The notes beneath the pieces are model-generated. The model was given only the letters and a program-made list of their open reading frames with translations, had not been told where the DNA came from and did no database searches. DNA of 60,764 nt, from the NCBI GenBank assembly GCA_027575765.1, contig JANBPT010000179.1, forward strand, positions 1 through 60,764, written 5' to 3'. The stretch's first letter is position 1; each line of letters begins with the position of its first letter. The translations under genes were made by a program, and so were the position numbers. Shown here piece by piece: positions 1 through 11,438 of the stretch. The DNA is from Tieghemiomyces parasiticus (Eukaryota; Kickxellomycota; Dimargaritomycetes; Dimargaritales; Dimargaritaceae).

Positions 1-3000
1 TTCCACGAGTCGGCCTCGTCGACCTGCTGCAGCCACGTCAACAGCTGACGTCGGACATGCCAAGGGTCAGCGTCTGGAGTGAGTCCCCATAGGAGCCGCA
101 GGGTGTCACGGTAGAGGTGGAGCCCGGTGAGAGCCGAGGCGTAGCGGGCCCGGTGGATCAATGTGACGGTCAGGTCGGTCATCAGGACGAGGCCGAGTGC
201 GTTCAAACGGATCCGAGCGGGATCCAAGGATCCTACTGCGGCGACTACGCTTGTCGCCTCCGCAGGTCGGGCCGCAGCAGCGCGACCAAAGGTGAACAGT
301 ATCGGATAGTGCTCGGCCAGGAGCGCCAGCTGGTGATGGGTTTCGTCGTGCTCGTTGCCCACGTGGTCATTCATACCTCCCAGTGGGGCGCATAAGGTAC
401 GTTGGAGTCGGCGGACCCCGCTCAGTTCCAGGGTATCCAAAAGGCCAAGGTAGGCCAGGGCGTTCCCTGGGATATCAGCCGGGTTCTTGTCCCCGTTGCC
501 TAGACCCAGGGTCTGTAGCTGCACTAATGCGGCCATGCCGTCGGCACCACACAGAGTGTACCACCAACGCAGACCGTCCTGAACGATATGCGTTTCGGCG
601 CCTTTATCCTCGCTTACCTCTGAGGATGGGTTTAGGCAGTGCCGTGCCACAGTTCGGGCGTCTCGTAGTACGGAGTTGAGTCGGTCAGGGTCCACGGTCC
701 GGCTCAAGGGGCTGGCTTGGAACAGAGTGCCGAGCAGTTTCTGACCCAAGGTAAGTCGTTGCGTCGCCAGGAACCGGTCTAGCTGCGCTGAGAGATCCCC
801 GCCATTGGCCGCATCGGTATCTTTTTTTACGCGGCCGTTGGTAGCAACAACGGCACCACCCGTGCGGATCATACCGGACTCCTGCCCGCCTTGCTTGTCA
901 TACCCAGCGGCCGGGGTTGGGGTGGGATTCCACCCCCAGTCGCCGAACGAGAACGTGCCCGAGGTTAAGGAGTCCGCTGTTCCGGTGGCGTGACTCGATG
1001 CAGCGTTCCACCGGCCGGACGATATGTCTGCTTGAGCGGTATCGAGAGTGGTGCGCAGTTCATGAGCCCAGTGGAAGGCGGCCCAACCAACCCAAGGTTG
1101 CCCGCGGTTGCTGTAGGTGGCCAGAGCTCGAGGCACTATGGCGGCATAGGCGGCTTCGTCGAATACTGGGGAGCCACTCGCCTGGGCTCCTAGGCGAAGC
1201 CGTTCGGTCCGGTGGGCCTGGGCCTCCTGTCGCAGTCCGTTGATGAGGGATAAGAGGGCCGGATCGTAGGTGAAATGGCCACCTGTAGAGGAGTTGTTGA
1301 CCGGGTCGTCGGAGGTGCGGCAGGCCCTGCGGATCACCTCGAAGCCAGCTGCCGGTTCACTCAGGAGGCAGTGGAGGAGGACGGCACGCCATGGATCCCG
1401 ATCGGTCTGGGCTGCCGGAAGTAGTTCGTCCCGGAGGAGCGCGGTCAAAACTGGGCCGTCATCGCCTTCGTACCCACGGCACACCGCGACAGCTAGCTGG
1501 GGGTCGTGCAGGTTACGCAGGCAGACAAAGGCGGCATCGCGGACGCGGTCGGCCAATAGAAAAAAGGCGGCCGCCAACTCAAACCGCTGTTTACCCAGGA
1601 GCACGTAAGCATTCTTGTTGGCGGCGGTTCGCCAGCGGGGCTCGCGGAAATCATTGGCCAGAAAGCGGACCATGGTGGCCTGCTCGCGGTGGCCATGACT
1701 GATCTTCCACAACGCGTGCATCACGGTTTTCTTGCGCAGGGCCAGGTAGAACAGCATGCAGGCCAGCGGGTCCCGTTGGTGGGCCACGTACTGCTGCTTA
1801 GCGATTTCCTCCAGTAAACGTTTGGCCTGGGCGCCGTCACGGAGCCAGTGGAAGAGCCCCGCAGCGCGGGCCGTCGGCCAGGACAGCGAACCGCCACCCA
1901 GGCTTCGTACCCGTTCCACCAGTGAACTCTGGGTATCGCTCAGCCGGGCCCAAGCAGCGCAACGGGAGAGCCATATGGATGGCGATGCTACGGAGCTGGA
2001 TTCTGGGCTCCAATGTGCCGGGAGAAGGACCGCAAAACGGCGGCCCATGTCATCCAAGTGCAAATCTTGGCGACGAACCTGTTACAATACGTGGGGGTGG
2101 GGTAAAAGACCATATGGTTAAATGGGGGGGGGTGGTCAAGGAGAAATGTCGGTAAGCCGCTTGACCCAAGCGTGGACTGGTTGATGCTTAAGAACAGCAC
2201 ACCAGCATAGCGGGTACGGTAGCCTGGGTTAATGACTTACCTCAATGAGGGCTTTGGCTAGTTTGGCCACAGGGACGGCGTCTGCCCCCGGCAATCCGGC
2301 CAGAGTTACCCGCGGCAGTACGGCAGCAAGTTCGTCGGCGTCATCAGCCTTTAAAGAAATATTCGCACCCACGTCCCACGTGCCATCTTCCGTCGCCACC
2401 TTCATGGCTGACGGTGTCGCCTGTAGGGAGGTAAAATCGGCGAACGGGTCCGGGTCGCTACTAGCACCCGCCGACGTACTGTCCAAACCTGAGCCTAAAA
2501 GGGCGGACGTGGGTGGCAGAGGTGGCTGAAGTAAGGCGGGGGTGTCATCGTCAAGAGACGCTGTCTCGTGGGCCGCTGGGTCCCGGAGGTACGCGGCAAG
2601 GGTCGCTAGGCACCATTCGGCGAGTGACGTGCGATTCCACACGACAAGGTCGGTTAGTACGCGAGGGTGGTAAAGCGGGAGGGTGCGGGCTGTGGCAGGG
2701 ATGATCTCGGAGGCTGCGATGACGAACGCCAGGTGTTGGGCACTGCAGATCAGGTCACCCGTAGGTAACCAGGCTAGACACCGGAGAGCAGTGCCCGGAC
2801 AGCGGGCTGCTAGGTCCAGTTCCCGAAGGACTGTCCAGTCCCGGGCGCTGCCAATCTGACGGCCGACGATGCCCACGACCTGGCCTATAGCGTAGGCGAG
2901 CACAGGTGCCCCCGTCGGCGTCACGAACCAAGCCAGGGCGGTGGCAGGGACTGAGAGTGGTAGCCGGAATGCCAGCGTGTGGTCGCTCTGGGGTTCGCTC

Positions 3001-5615
3001 GCTGCCGCAATTACGCTGTCCGGCGCGGCCAGCTCGGGAGCGAGAGTGGCATCCCAGATGCAAAGTTCTACAGGCTTGCCGATCGGGCAGATAACGGTCG
3101 CCACCAGTCCAGTGGCGGCCGATGCCCATTGTTCCATAAGCAAGTCCCGGGGCACCGAACCGACCATATACCGGGTTAGGTGGGCGTTGTCCGTAGCGCG
3201 CTCATAGAACACCAGCTGGCCAGTGGAGGGGGCGTAGGTGACCAAACGGAGCGGTGATTGGGCAGCGTCCAATGGCAAGGGTGCGTAGGCTTCGGTGACC
3301 CGAGTCCCCGGCGTGGCTAACTCCGGGCTTCCGGCGTCGATTGGAATTCCTTCGAGCCGTATGAAGTCGCCTTGCTCGTCCCCGGCAGAGTCGCCGAACG
3401 GCCCGGGAAGATCGTCCAGGTGGCGCTCGTATTTATCGGGGTTCAGGTACACCCGCACCGTCCGCGGCTGGAGATTAGCAGCGTGGATGAATTCGAGCAC
3501 TGCGACACAGGCCTCGGCTGTGTTTGCAGGCTCGTCACCATATCGGACTCTACGAATCAGCTGGAGGTCCCCGTTCAATCCAGTCGCGTCGGCCCAGAGA
3601 CTGCGCACGGACCCTGACCAGGCCAGTTCGAATTGCGGCGGGTCACTAACAGAGAGTGATGATGAGGAAGAGCGCCCACCCACGTCAGCTGGTGACTGAG
3701 GTGGATGGTGCCGATCAAGGTAGAATACAAGATGGTCGCCGACCACGAGGGTAAAGCCACGGGCGCCAGGCAGCCAACTTGCTGACACGGATACGTGACG
3801 GGTGGGCACGCACGTTTCCAAATGACCAGTGTCGATCGTTTCGATGGTTGGACCGGCCGTGACCTGGACAAGACGTACGACGGCCCATTGTAACCGCCTT
3901 GTATCTGGCTCACTCGATATGTCGCTGCTAGCGCTGGAGCTACGCCGATCCCCGTCGTCGGTGCCGGCCTTCGGCTCGACAGCCACAGTAAGAAAGACCT
4001 GTTCGAGGGTCCGGTCACCGTCTGTCGGTACTACTTGAATGAGACTGATGGGCCAAGGTTCGCTCCCGCCAAACGTGAGGTCCCGCAACCAACCGGGCTG
4101 GGCGTAAGCCATGTCGGTAAAGGTACTGGCGGGCAGGCGTAGGTGTGGTTCTGGATCGCCCATGGTCGCGTTTTCCTTCGCGGGGAAGGTTGCCGCCCGG
4201 GGCAGGGTCTGCGTGAAGGGTGGGTGCGAGGAACCGAGCGAGCAGGATCCGTGGCCGGCCACCGTGTTCGATCGCATTACGGCGGTAGGTCGAGGCGGCT
4301 GGCGGGTCACCCGCTCCCGGAGGTTATCTGCGCTCTGGGTGTGAGACCCGCCGTTTACCTGGGTAAAGGAGGCGGATCGCCCTAGCTCTCCGTCAGTGGG
4401 CGCGGACTCCTCTCTCAGGTCGAGCTCACCGAAAGGCTGGAGCCATTCCAGACAGAGTGTATGGACCGCGGCACTACCATCAGTGTAGCGGAGGAGGCAG
4501 CCGGCGGTCATGGGACCGGTTACAGCGGTGAAGAACTGAGGTGCATCTACCAGATCGTTGCGCGGCGGGTGCGTAGGGTCGCTGGCAGGCCGCGTACAAC
4601 CCAGCCAGGTGGCGGTACGAATCTCGCCCGGAAGTCGGTCAGCGAGGCGTAGGCTCCAGAAGGCCAGGGCGCCGTCGGGTAGAAGGGCCACGTAAAGATG
4701 GTCGATCGGAGAGAGTGAGGCGAGCTGGGAAGTCAGGTCAGCGCAGTGAGATGCGAGGTTGGGTGCTTTTCTAGTCGCCTGGGCACGGCGGATCGCGGCC
4801 TGGCCCACCGTATAGGGGAGTGGGTAGGCGAACGGAAATGACGGGGTGGGGCACTTGTGATGTAGGGCCGTGGTGGACCAGTTGCGTCCCGGTAGCAGGT
4901 CAACAGCGGCGGGGAACGCTAGTGTCGGATCGAGCACACCCGCCAAGGTGTAAGGAGCCCCGGGATCGGCAGAGTAGGGGGTCCAAAGCCGGGTTGACCC
5001 GTCGTGACACACCGTGAGCAGGGCAGTGTCCTCCATATTCCCGTCAAGGCCATCTACCTCCCCCACCTGCCAGCTGAATGCAGTGACTTGAGCCGGGTGG
5101 GATAGATAGTGAAAGCGGCGAACCCCTTCGCTGTCGGGGTACCACACTTTGACGAGTCGGTCGCAGGGTCCCAGGGTAGCGAACCGTGGGTAGCGGTTAC
5201 TGGCGGCTACCCGCGTGCAGGCCTGGGCTAGTCTAGTTTCCCACGTCTTGTGCAGCCCAGAACCTTCGACCACCACATCTTGTTCCTGCTTCCACAAGGA
5301 CACTCCACGGACGGACCCCAACACTAAGGTGGTCCCGTCGGCCCATTGAACGCAGGTACTGAGCGTGTCGGTCGGGTGGTATTCATGGTAGGTCCATCGG
5401 TTGGTCGTGTCAGAGGAGATCAGGTCGCTAGAATGAGGCCGGTACAGCACTAGGAAACTTCCCAGGATCACGGCCAAGGTTCCATGGATGGTCGATAGGG
5501 CGGTCCCAGTCACCGGATAGTCGCCAGCGAGCGGGCACTGCCGTGCGGGCTCGAGGGTCTGCAGCCAGTATCCTTGGGCCGTATAGACGTGGACCAGGCC
5601 GCCGGACGCCAGCAA
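1..5615 (-). CDS. RAV1: RAVE complex subunit Rav1 (DmX-like WD-repeat protein), partial
   Basis: Rav1 is the large subunit of the RAVE complex, which reassembles the vacuolar H+-ATPase V1 and Vo sectors on the membrane. Two exons are readable: 2241-5615 (about 1,125 codons) and 1-2078, joined across an intron 2079-2240 with donor GTAAGT and acceptor ACAG. The first exon has WD-like segments including a stretch reading YLSHPAQVTAFSW, a Rav1/DmX hallmark. The second holds the conserved Rav1 C-terminal domain: ALWKISHGH, a stretch on mitigating FxxNDF-like sequence followed by EPRWRTAANKNAY, AAAFFLLADRVRDAA and YEGDDGPVL. The frame is still open at base 1, so the C-terminus lies outside. The N-terminus is unresolved: 5615 is only the first codon after an in-frame TAG, and that TAG may be an intron acceptor. 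Identity is secure; exon 1 is not. Confidence 0.9.
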
Positions 5616-7049
5616 CTAGAGGGCCCGCCATAAGGCCGCAGCATAGCGAGGGTATTCGGAACACGGGTGAAGATAAAGTTAGCGGACATACCAGTCAATA
5701 CTAGGTCATGTTGCAACTCTGCATCCAAAGGCCCATTATGCACTGGCAAGGTCACGTCAGCCACGACCGACGACCCAGAATCCCCTCGGGCCATTTCACA
5801 GGGAAGCAATGTCCTAGTAAAGGTTCTAGGCACTCTCCATCCGGACTGTTAACCCGGCTCGCCATTGCCAGAACGCATTGCCGACTGGCCGCCGTTTCGG
5901 AATTGAACTTACACAGTATGTCTGATGGAGGTAAGTCGCTACTGTGCAAGCGGAAGGGTCGGTGTTACACCGCCCAGTGGTTTGAGCGAGAATGGGGCCA
6001 GACATGGTCGCATGACCGGTCTAGTGGGGTCGAAGGTTTAGGATGCTACTAATAAAGTGGACAGCGTAAAGAGAGATGGTGCGAAATGCGTAGGTTGCCA
6101 AGAGGTACTCAGTTCGCTCATGTGCAATACCATGCTGTCCGCCCAAGACGAGACGGTGGAACCCCGACAACCCCCCCCCTTCCACCCTTCTACCCCACTT
6201 CGCTTACAAAGGCCTCCCCAGTAGGGCTGAGCGGCTTAATATCTACTCCAGTTCCCTCTTCATGGCGGCTCTCACACGACCATAGCCGACCCCTACTTTC
6301 ATCGTGTTGGCAGTGGGGCTAGAAAGTGTCGCACAAGTGACGACATTGGTGGGTAGGGGAGGGAGAAGTGCCTGGTCCTAACCGTAAGGGACTCTATAGG
6401 CTGTGGTTGCGAGGTTGGCAGCGTATGGTTTGTCCCGTATGCTCCATCGATCCAGTGTAAACCTTGGACAGCGCCAGGACAATTATTTCGATTCTTTTAA
6501 TCGATGGTCAACATTAACGTTTGTATCCCGGGGATACCCAAAGGGGTACTACAGGATCCTCAAATGCTCGAGGCACTTCTCTAAATACTACTTATTATTC
6601 ACATATCCCATTAAGTCCAAGCCGGTTTACTTAGGTTACGAGGTTGCCACCGTAGATTCCCACGACAAGCAGGGTAAAATGACAAAGTCTAATTCATTTC
6701 CGATTGGCTCGACCCGGCCATTAAATACTATAACCACCCGAGCCTGCAGGAAGACCATTGAATGCGGATTATCCTGTGACTGATACGACCGGACTATCGT
6801 TAACCTGGGCGGCATTAGAAGGAGTTTGCCATTTCTCGTCAGCCTTGCGCTGTGGCGAGCAGTGCAGATCCTGCTGGATTTGTACGCTTGGCGTTCTAAA
6901 AGGTGTATGGAGAGGACGTAGGTAGCAAGTATTAGGTTAATGGTCATCAAGGCCAGTGCTAGCTGCTAACGATAGGGACTCTACAGGCTTCAGAAAGGTA
7001 ATATCCCATTACCATCCGGCTCTGTTTGACCATACGGTGGCGCCTTGAC
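5616..7049. other. Intergenic; probable 5' region of RAV1
   Basis: It holds the upstream part of RAV1. Frames around 5616-5950 on the minus strand contain donor-like GTATGT at 5691 and a GTAAGT near 5909, so one or more short N-terminal RAV1 exons probably lie here, but I could not join them in frame. No other coding, RNA or repeat signal was recognised between about 5950 and 7049. Confidence 0.5.
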
Positions 7050-8357
7050 TTACCGCTTAGCTCGGTCGAAATACTCGGTCGAGTTAGGTAGCTGCACGAC
7101 GGCAGCGAGTAGCGACATGAGACCGACCAGACCGACCACTGTAGAAATAACGCACTGGACGCGGAACTCCACCTTAGCCGCATCAATGGCCCAGGCGATG
7201 ACCAGACCTAGTGCTTGCCAGCTGACCATGGCGCCTATATACAGCGCAACCACATTATTCTGGCTCGAGAGGCAGCCCACCAGCCACAGAATCATGGTGT
7301 TATTGGCGATGTCAAGAAACCCCCAGATGGTGAAGATGAGCCAACGGGCCCAGTACCGACCTTCTGCGATGTCCAAGTGGGGCGGCGTCTGGCCGTCGTC
7401 GGGAGTGTTGGAGAACTGCACGTAGAGAGCACCAGCCCACGAACCAACAAACAGGATGGTGATGAGAAGCCACGTCACCAACCCGCGGCGTCGCACTGTC
7501 CATGTCGTGTGATCCATGATCTTGCTACACACAACCCCGGCCACGATTGACGCGATACGGTAGAAGATAAGGTTGGCGCCCCGTGAGCGAACGTTGTAAA
7601 AGTACGCGTTGTAGCCGTTGAATTGATAGGCCGAATACCACTGGCTGGCCATGAAAAAGGGTGCCATCGTCATGATGCGGGGGGCGACGATGGCTCGCAG
7701 CAGGTTACGCAGCTCAGTTCGCCATCCGTCAAACGGCTCAACCTCAACCGGGGACCCATCGGGCAGCCGTACTGTAGTGACCGACACTAAGAATAGGGCC
7801 AAGAAGACACCAAAGACACCCAGCCCAACGAAGGTCGCGTAGGTCGCGGTCGAGATGGCCTTGGCGTCGGTTGCAGAGTTCAGACCGAAAACAATGGCCC
7901 CAGCCATCACGCCGCTCAGCGCGTAGACGCCGAAAAAGAAAGCTATGGCCTTCCCCTTATCATTCTGTGTAACGTACGTGTTGGAAAATGTGCCCTGGGG
8001 GGTCCACACGCCGGCGTTCCCCAGCCCAGTAAGCGTTCCCGCCACGATGAGGAACGCAGCGCTGTGGATGTATGGGTAGGCTAAGAGCGAGGAGGTATAG
8101 AGGACAAACGGAATGGTCGCCATAAATACGGTCCGGCGGGGTCCGAGGTAGTTTAGTATGCCACCCATGAACGGGCCACTCAGCATACAGGTCAGGTACT
8201 GGGCGAAGTTACTGTAGGAGGCCGCGTCCAAAGTCTCTTGGCCACCGTTACCTATACTAGTGATGCTGATGTAGATGCCGTAGGTCAGAAAGGTGATGCT
8301 GGACAGCAGGCCAATTTGGACGTGGGAGTTGTGGAGACACCATGACAGGCCGAACAT
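7050..8357 (-). CDS. UNC-93-like MFS membrane protein, tandem copy A
   Basis: This is a polytopic membrane protein of the UNC-93/DUF895 branch of the major facilitator superfamily, of 435 codons. The first membrane helix ends in ISITSIGNGGQE, the position of the GLGGGGQ-type motif in fungal homologues. Further marks are SGPFMGGILNYLGPRR, PYIHSAAF, QWYSAYQFNGYNAYFYNVRSRG and WTVRRRGLVTWLL. About eleven hydrophobic segments are visible. The substrate is unknown; animal UNC-93 proteins regulate channels or receptor trafficking, while fungal ones are mostly uncharacterised. The frame is open further upstream, but the ATG at 8357 aligns exactly with ATGs in both neighbouring copies and gives identical lengths. 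The stop codon TAA lies inside a donor-like GGTAAGT, so a short extra 3' exon is possible. Confidence 0.85.
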   Translation of the reverse strand: MFGLSWCLHNSHVQIGLLSSITFLTYGIYISITSIGNGGQETLDAASYSNFAQYLTCMLSGPFMGGILNYLGPRRTVFMATIPFVLYTSSLLAYPYIHSAAFLIVAGTLTGLGNAGVWTPQGTFSNTYVTQNDKGKAIAFFFGVYALSGVMAGAIVFGLNSATDAKAISTATYATFVGLGVFGVFLALFLVSVTTVRLPDGSPVEVEPFDGWRTELRNLLRAIVAPRIMTMAPFFMASQWYSAYQFNGYNAYFYNVRSRGANLIFYRIASIVAGVVCSKIMDHTTWTVRRRGLVTWLLITILFVGSWAGALYVQFSNTPDDGQTPPHLDIAEGRYWARWLIFTIWGFLDIANNTMILWLVGCLSSQNNVVALYIGAMVSWQALGLVIAWAIDAAKVEFRVQCVISTVVGLVGLMSLLAAVVQLPNSTEYFDRAKR

Positions 8358-9261
8358 GGTGGGGTGTGTGGCGTTTACCAGGATTAAAGCGGGGAAGATA
8401 ATGGCCACCAGCTACCTCGCGGTAAACTTCAGACACTAAATGAGGCAAAAGGCTGGAAAAAAGCGGGCGAGGCTGAGGTTTCTAGGCTATTGGCGCGGAT
8501 TCCTACGACGTTATAAAGGACCCAGATTCCGGTTTCTGGCCAAGTAAGGATCCCGGGTTAGACCGTGTGGCGGGCACGTGGTCTTGGAGGAGTGGCGAGC
8601 GGTTTGCGTGCACAGTTTGTTTCTCTAGCTGGACGACACTGATGTCCACATAAGATCCCCTATTCAGTTTATGGGCCCCACTCCTGTCTTCCTTATCACT
8701 AATGACAACGCTGCCTACATAAAGCTGCATATGTCGAACATTGAAAAGCGATGTACACTACGCCAGTTGCCTCATGAATCGGGAGGGGGCTCAGTGGCTT
8801 TAATATGAAATAATTGACTGGATCTGAGGGTCATTGACCAATAGCGCCAGCATTGACGGGAATACGGGGTGGGGGGTAAATAGACACTGGGCAGGGTAGC
8901 TCCTCATCCTGCCGGAGTAGCGTTGCCAGGCCGTTGAGTTAATCAAAGAACCTAACCCTCATTGGGGACGACATTCTTGTCCTTATGGCACGCCCTCCCC
9001 CTTAAAATGTGACTCATGGTTACCGTCAGTAGGCTCATGTTAAATGAGAGGTTGGACCTCTGGCTTCTCATCACCACTTATAGTGATGGCTTTGTTACTG
9101 GATAGGCTGAGTATTATGTTACGGAACATCCCAAGTCCGGGAGATAGGAAGGTATGTAGCCATGTTAGTCAGTGCAATTACTGGCTTTCAATTTGGATGG
9201 TGTAGGTAGTTGACATTACCAAAATTGCACTTTGTAGAGAAGTGTCCCATCGAATGACGAC
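8358..9261. other. Intergenic spacer between UNC-93 copies A and B
   Basis: No reading frame, RNA gene or repeat was recognised in these 0.9 kb. It should contain the promoter of copy A (minus strand) and the 3' end of copy B. Confidence 0.5.
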
Positions 9262-10569
9262 CTACCTTGGTGCCTGGCTGAAGTACTTGACCCGATCCGG
9301 CAGTTGAGCTACTGCCGCGAAAAGTGATATTATACCGACCATTCCGACGGCGACCGATATGCTACACTGGGACCGGTAATTGACCCCTGAAGCATCGATG
9401 GCCCAGGGAATGACCAGGCCCAGAGACTGCCAAGTAATCATTGCCCCGGTGTATAGCGCGACCACATTGGCCTGGGGCGACAGACATCCGACTAACCACA
9501 AGACCATTACGTTATTTGCAACGTCAATAAACCCCCAGATGGTGAAGATGGGCCACAGGGCCCAGTACCGGCCCGTCGCAATATCGATACGGGGTGGTCG
9601 CTGCCCCGCCGTCGATGGGTCGGTAAACTGAACGTAAAGACCACCGGCCCATGACCCTACAAACAGGACGGTTATAAGCAGCCATACCACCAACCCCCGC
9701 CGCCGCACCGTCCATACCGTACGATCGAGGAGCCAACGGCAAACGAAAGCAGAAGCGATGGAAGCTACCTTGTAAAAGAGTAGATTGGCCCCGCGGGACT
9801 GTACGTTAAAGAAGTAGGCATTGTAGCCATTAAACTGGTAAGCCGAGTACCACTGACTCGCTATGAAGAAGGGGATAATAACCAAGATTCGTGGGGCAAC
9901 GATGGCACGTAGAAGCCGATGCAACTCAGTACGCCACCCATCGAACCTGTCGATGCACACGACTGACCCATCGGGCAACCGGACCTTGGCGACGTCTACG
10001 ATGCACAGGGACAAGGCCGTAGCGGCGCAATTGAGGCCGAGAAATACTGCATAGGTCGCAGTCGAAATTGATGTGGCTTCAGCTGTGAAATTCATACCTA
10101 GTACGAGTGCCCCGGCTAGCACGCCACTAAGGGCATACATAAGATTGAAGAACGATATGGCCGCACCCTTGGCGCCCGTATCCACGTAGTTATTCGCGAA
10201 GATACCCTCCGGGGCCCACATTGCGGCATTTCCCAGGCCGAGTATACCACCAGCCGTGATGATGAACGCGTCGCTGTGGATGTACGGGTAGGCGAGGAGG
10301 GACGCTGTATAAAGAGCAAAGGGTATGATAGCGCAGACCACCATCCGCCGGGGTCCGAGGTAATTGAGCAAGCCGGCCATAAATGGCCCACTGAGCATGC
10401 ACACTAGATTTTGGGCAAGGTTGCTATAGGACGCCGCCTGGAGGGACTCTTGGCCGCCGTTCCCGATATTGGTGATACTAATGTACACTCCAAAGGTCAA
10501 AAAGTCAATGGCGGATAACAGACCGATTTGGACGTGGGAGTTGTAGAGACTCCATTGTAGGGCCAACAT
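9262..10569 (-). CDS. UNC-93-like MFS membrane protein, tandem copy B
   Basis: Second member of the tandem triplet, same family and topology as its neighbours and again exactly 435 codons from the aligned ATG. Diagnostic stretches are ISITNIGNGGQESLQAASYS, FMAGLLNYLGPRRM and QWYSAYQFNGYNAYFFNVQ. The open frame continues upstream for 49 codons beyond this ATG, but that extension is absent from copies A and C and is not supported. It resembles copy C more than copy A; from about 9531 to 9736 the DNA is almost identical to copy C although flanking sequence has diverged, which suggests gene conversion. The stop TAG overlaps a donor-like AGGTAGGT. Function is inferred only from family. Confidence 0.85.
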   Translation of the reverse strand: MLALQWSLYNSHVQIGLLSAIDFLTFGVYISITNIGNGGQESLQAASYSNLAQNLVCMLSGPFMAGLLNYLGPRRMVVCAIIPFALYTASLLAYPYIHSDAFIITAGGILGLGNAAMWAPEGIFANNYVDTGAKGAAISFFNLMYALSGVLAGALVLGMNFTAEATSISTATYAVFLGLNCAATALSLCIVDVAKVRLPDGSVVCIDRFDGWRTELHRLLRAIVAPRILVIIPFFIASQWYSAYQFNGYNAYFFNVQSRGANLLFYKVASIASAFVCRWLLDRTVWTVRRRGLVVWLLITVLFVGSWAGGLYVQFTDPSTAGQRPPRIDIATGRYWALWPIFTIWGFIDVANNVMVLWLVGCLSPQANVVALYTGAMITWQSLGLVIPWAIDASGVNYRSQCSISVAVGMVGIISLFAAVAQLPDRVKYFSQAPR

Positions 10570-11438
10570 AGTTGTGCCGTAAGGAAGTACAACGTAGAGT
10601 GAAGAGTTCAGTCTCGGGCGGACTCGCAGATAATAGAAGAAAAAGTAATCGATCGCAAGCAAATGGAAAGTCCGCAGTTTATTGGTAGCAGTCAGCCCGG
10701 CTTGGTCCTCTATCACTTATAAGTGGGTAATGCGCCGGTTCCGAGAAGAGAGACCAAATACCGTCCCAAGTAACTGGCGTTGGGGGTCGGATAGGTATTT
10801 CCGTTAGGCCTGAACCACTACCTAGCCAGGCATTGTTTCCCTACTGTTCACCTCAATCTCTACGCGCGGGGAGGGGCAGTATAGGCTATGTATGACTGCA
10901 GACCAGGGGCAGACAAGCGATCCTTGCAGCCCAAGTCATGCCGGTCAGTATATTCGGCCATTGGAAACTAGCACAAAGGGTCGATGGATATTAATAAAGA
11001 GGAGAAGGGGGGGGGTGAAGATCGTGCGGCTACTGGGTTCGAGAGAAAACTATATAGTTTTTTTCTATCTGCAAGCCTGCGTCTCCGTGTGGCAGTAACA
11101 TGATGCACCCGAAATCCTCCATACAGGTAACCTTTAGCGAATAGATCGACGATGAGTGTATTGATTAGGGCATGGCTGCACGCGCCGCGATGAATGACCT
11201 GCAGGGCGCACTCTATAACCTGAGTTTCAAGTCCACCTTCTCGTCGTAGTCGAGGACCACAGCCTGGTCGCTGAAGATGCCGGGGGATTTCAATTCGTAA
11301 GTGTCAAGCATGTAAAATCGAAGGTTAGTCGAACCCCGGATCCACATTGAGCCGTTTAAACAGCTCAAGACGGTCAATCGCCAGTCTAGACTAACAACTC
11401 CATAATCTCTAGTAGATTAGAACACTGATGAAAAAGAC
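10570..11438. other. Intergenic; possible 3' exon of UNC-93 copy C at 11213-11408 (minus)
   Basis: If the donor-like AGGTAGGT at the copy C stop is used with the acceptor CTACTAG at 11409, the minus strand stays open for about 65 codons to a TAG at 11213-11215, ending in a plausible acidic/basic tail. The implied intron is only 34 nt, shorter than usual for fungi, so this is tentative. Nothing else was recognised between 10570 and 11212. Confidence 0.3.

Noticed and set aside
11029..11050. GGGTTCGAGAG as a tRNA B box
   Set aside because: No paired T stem, no A box and no acceptor stem around it.
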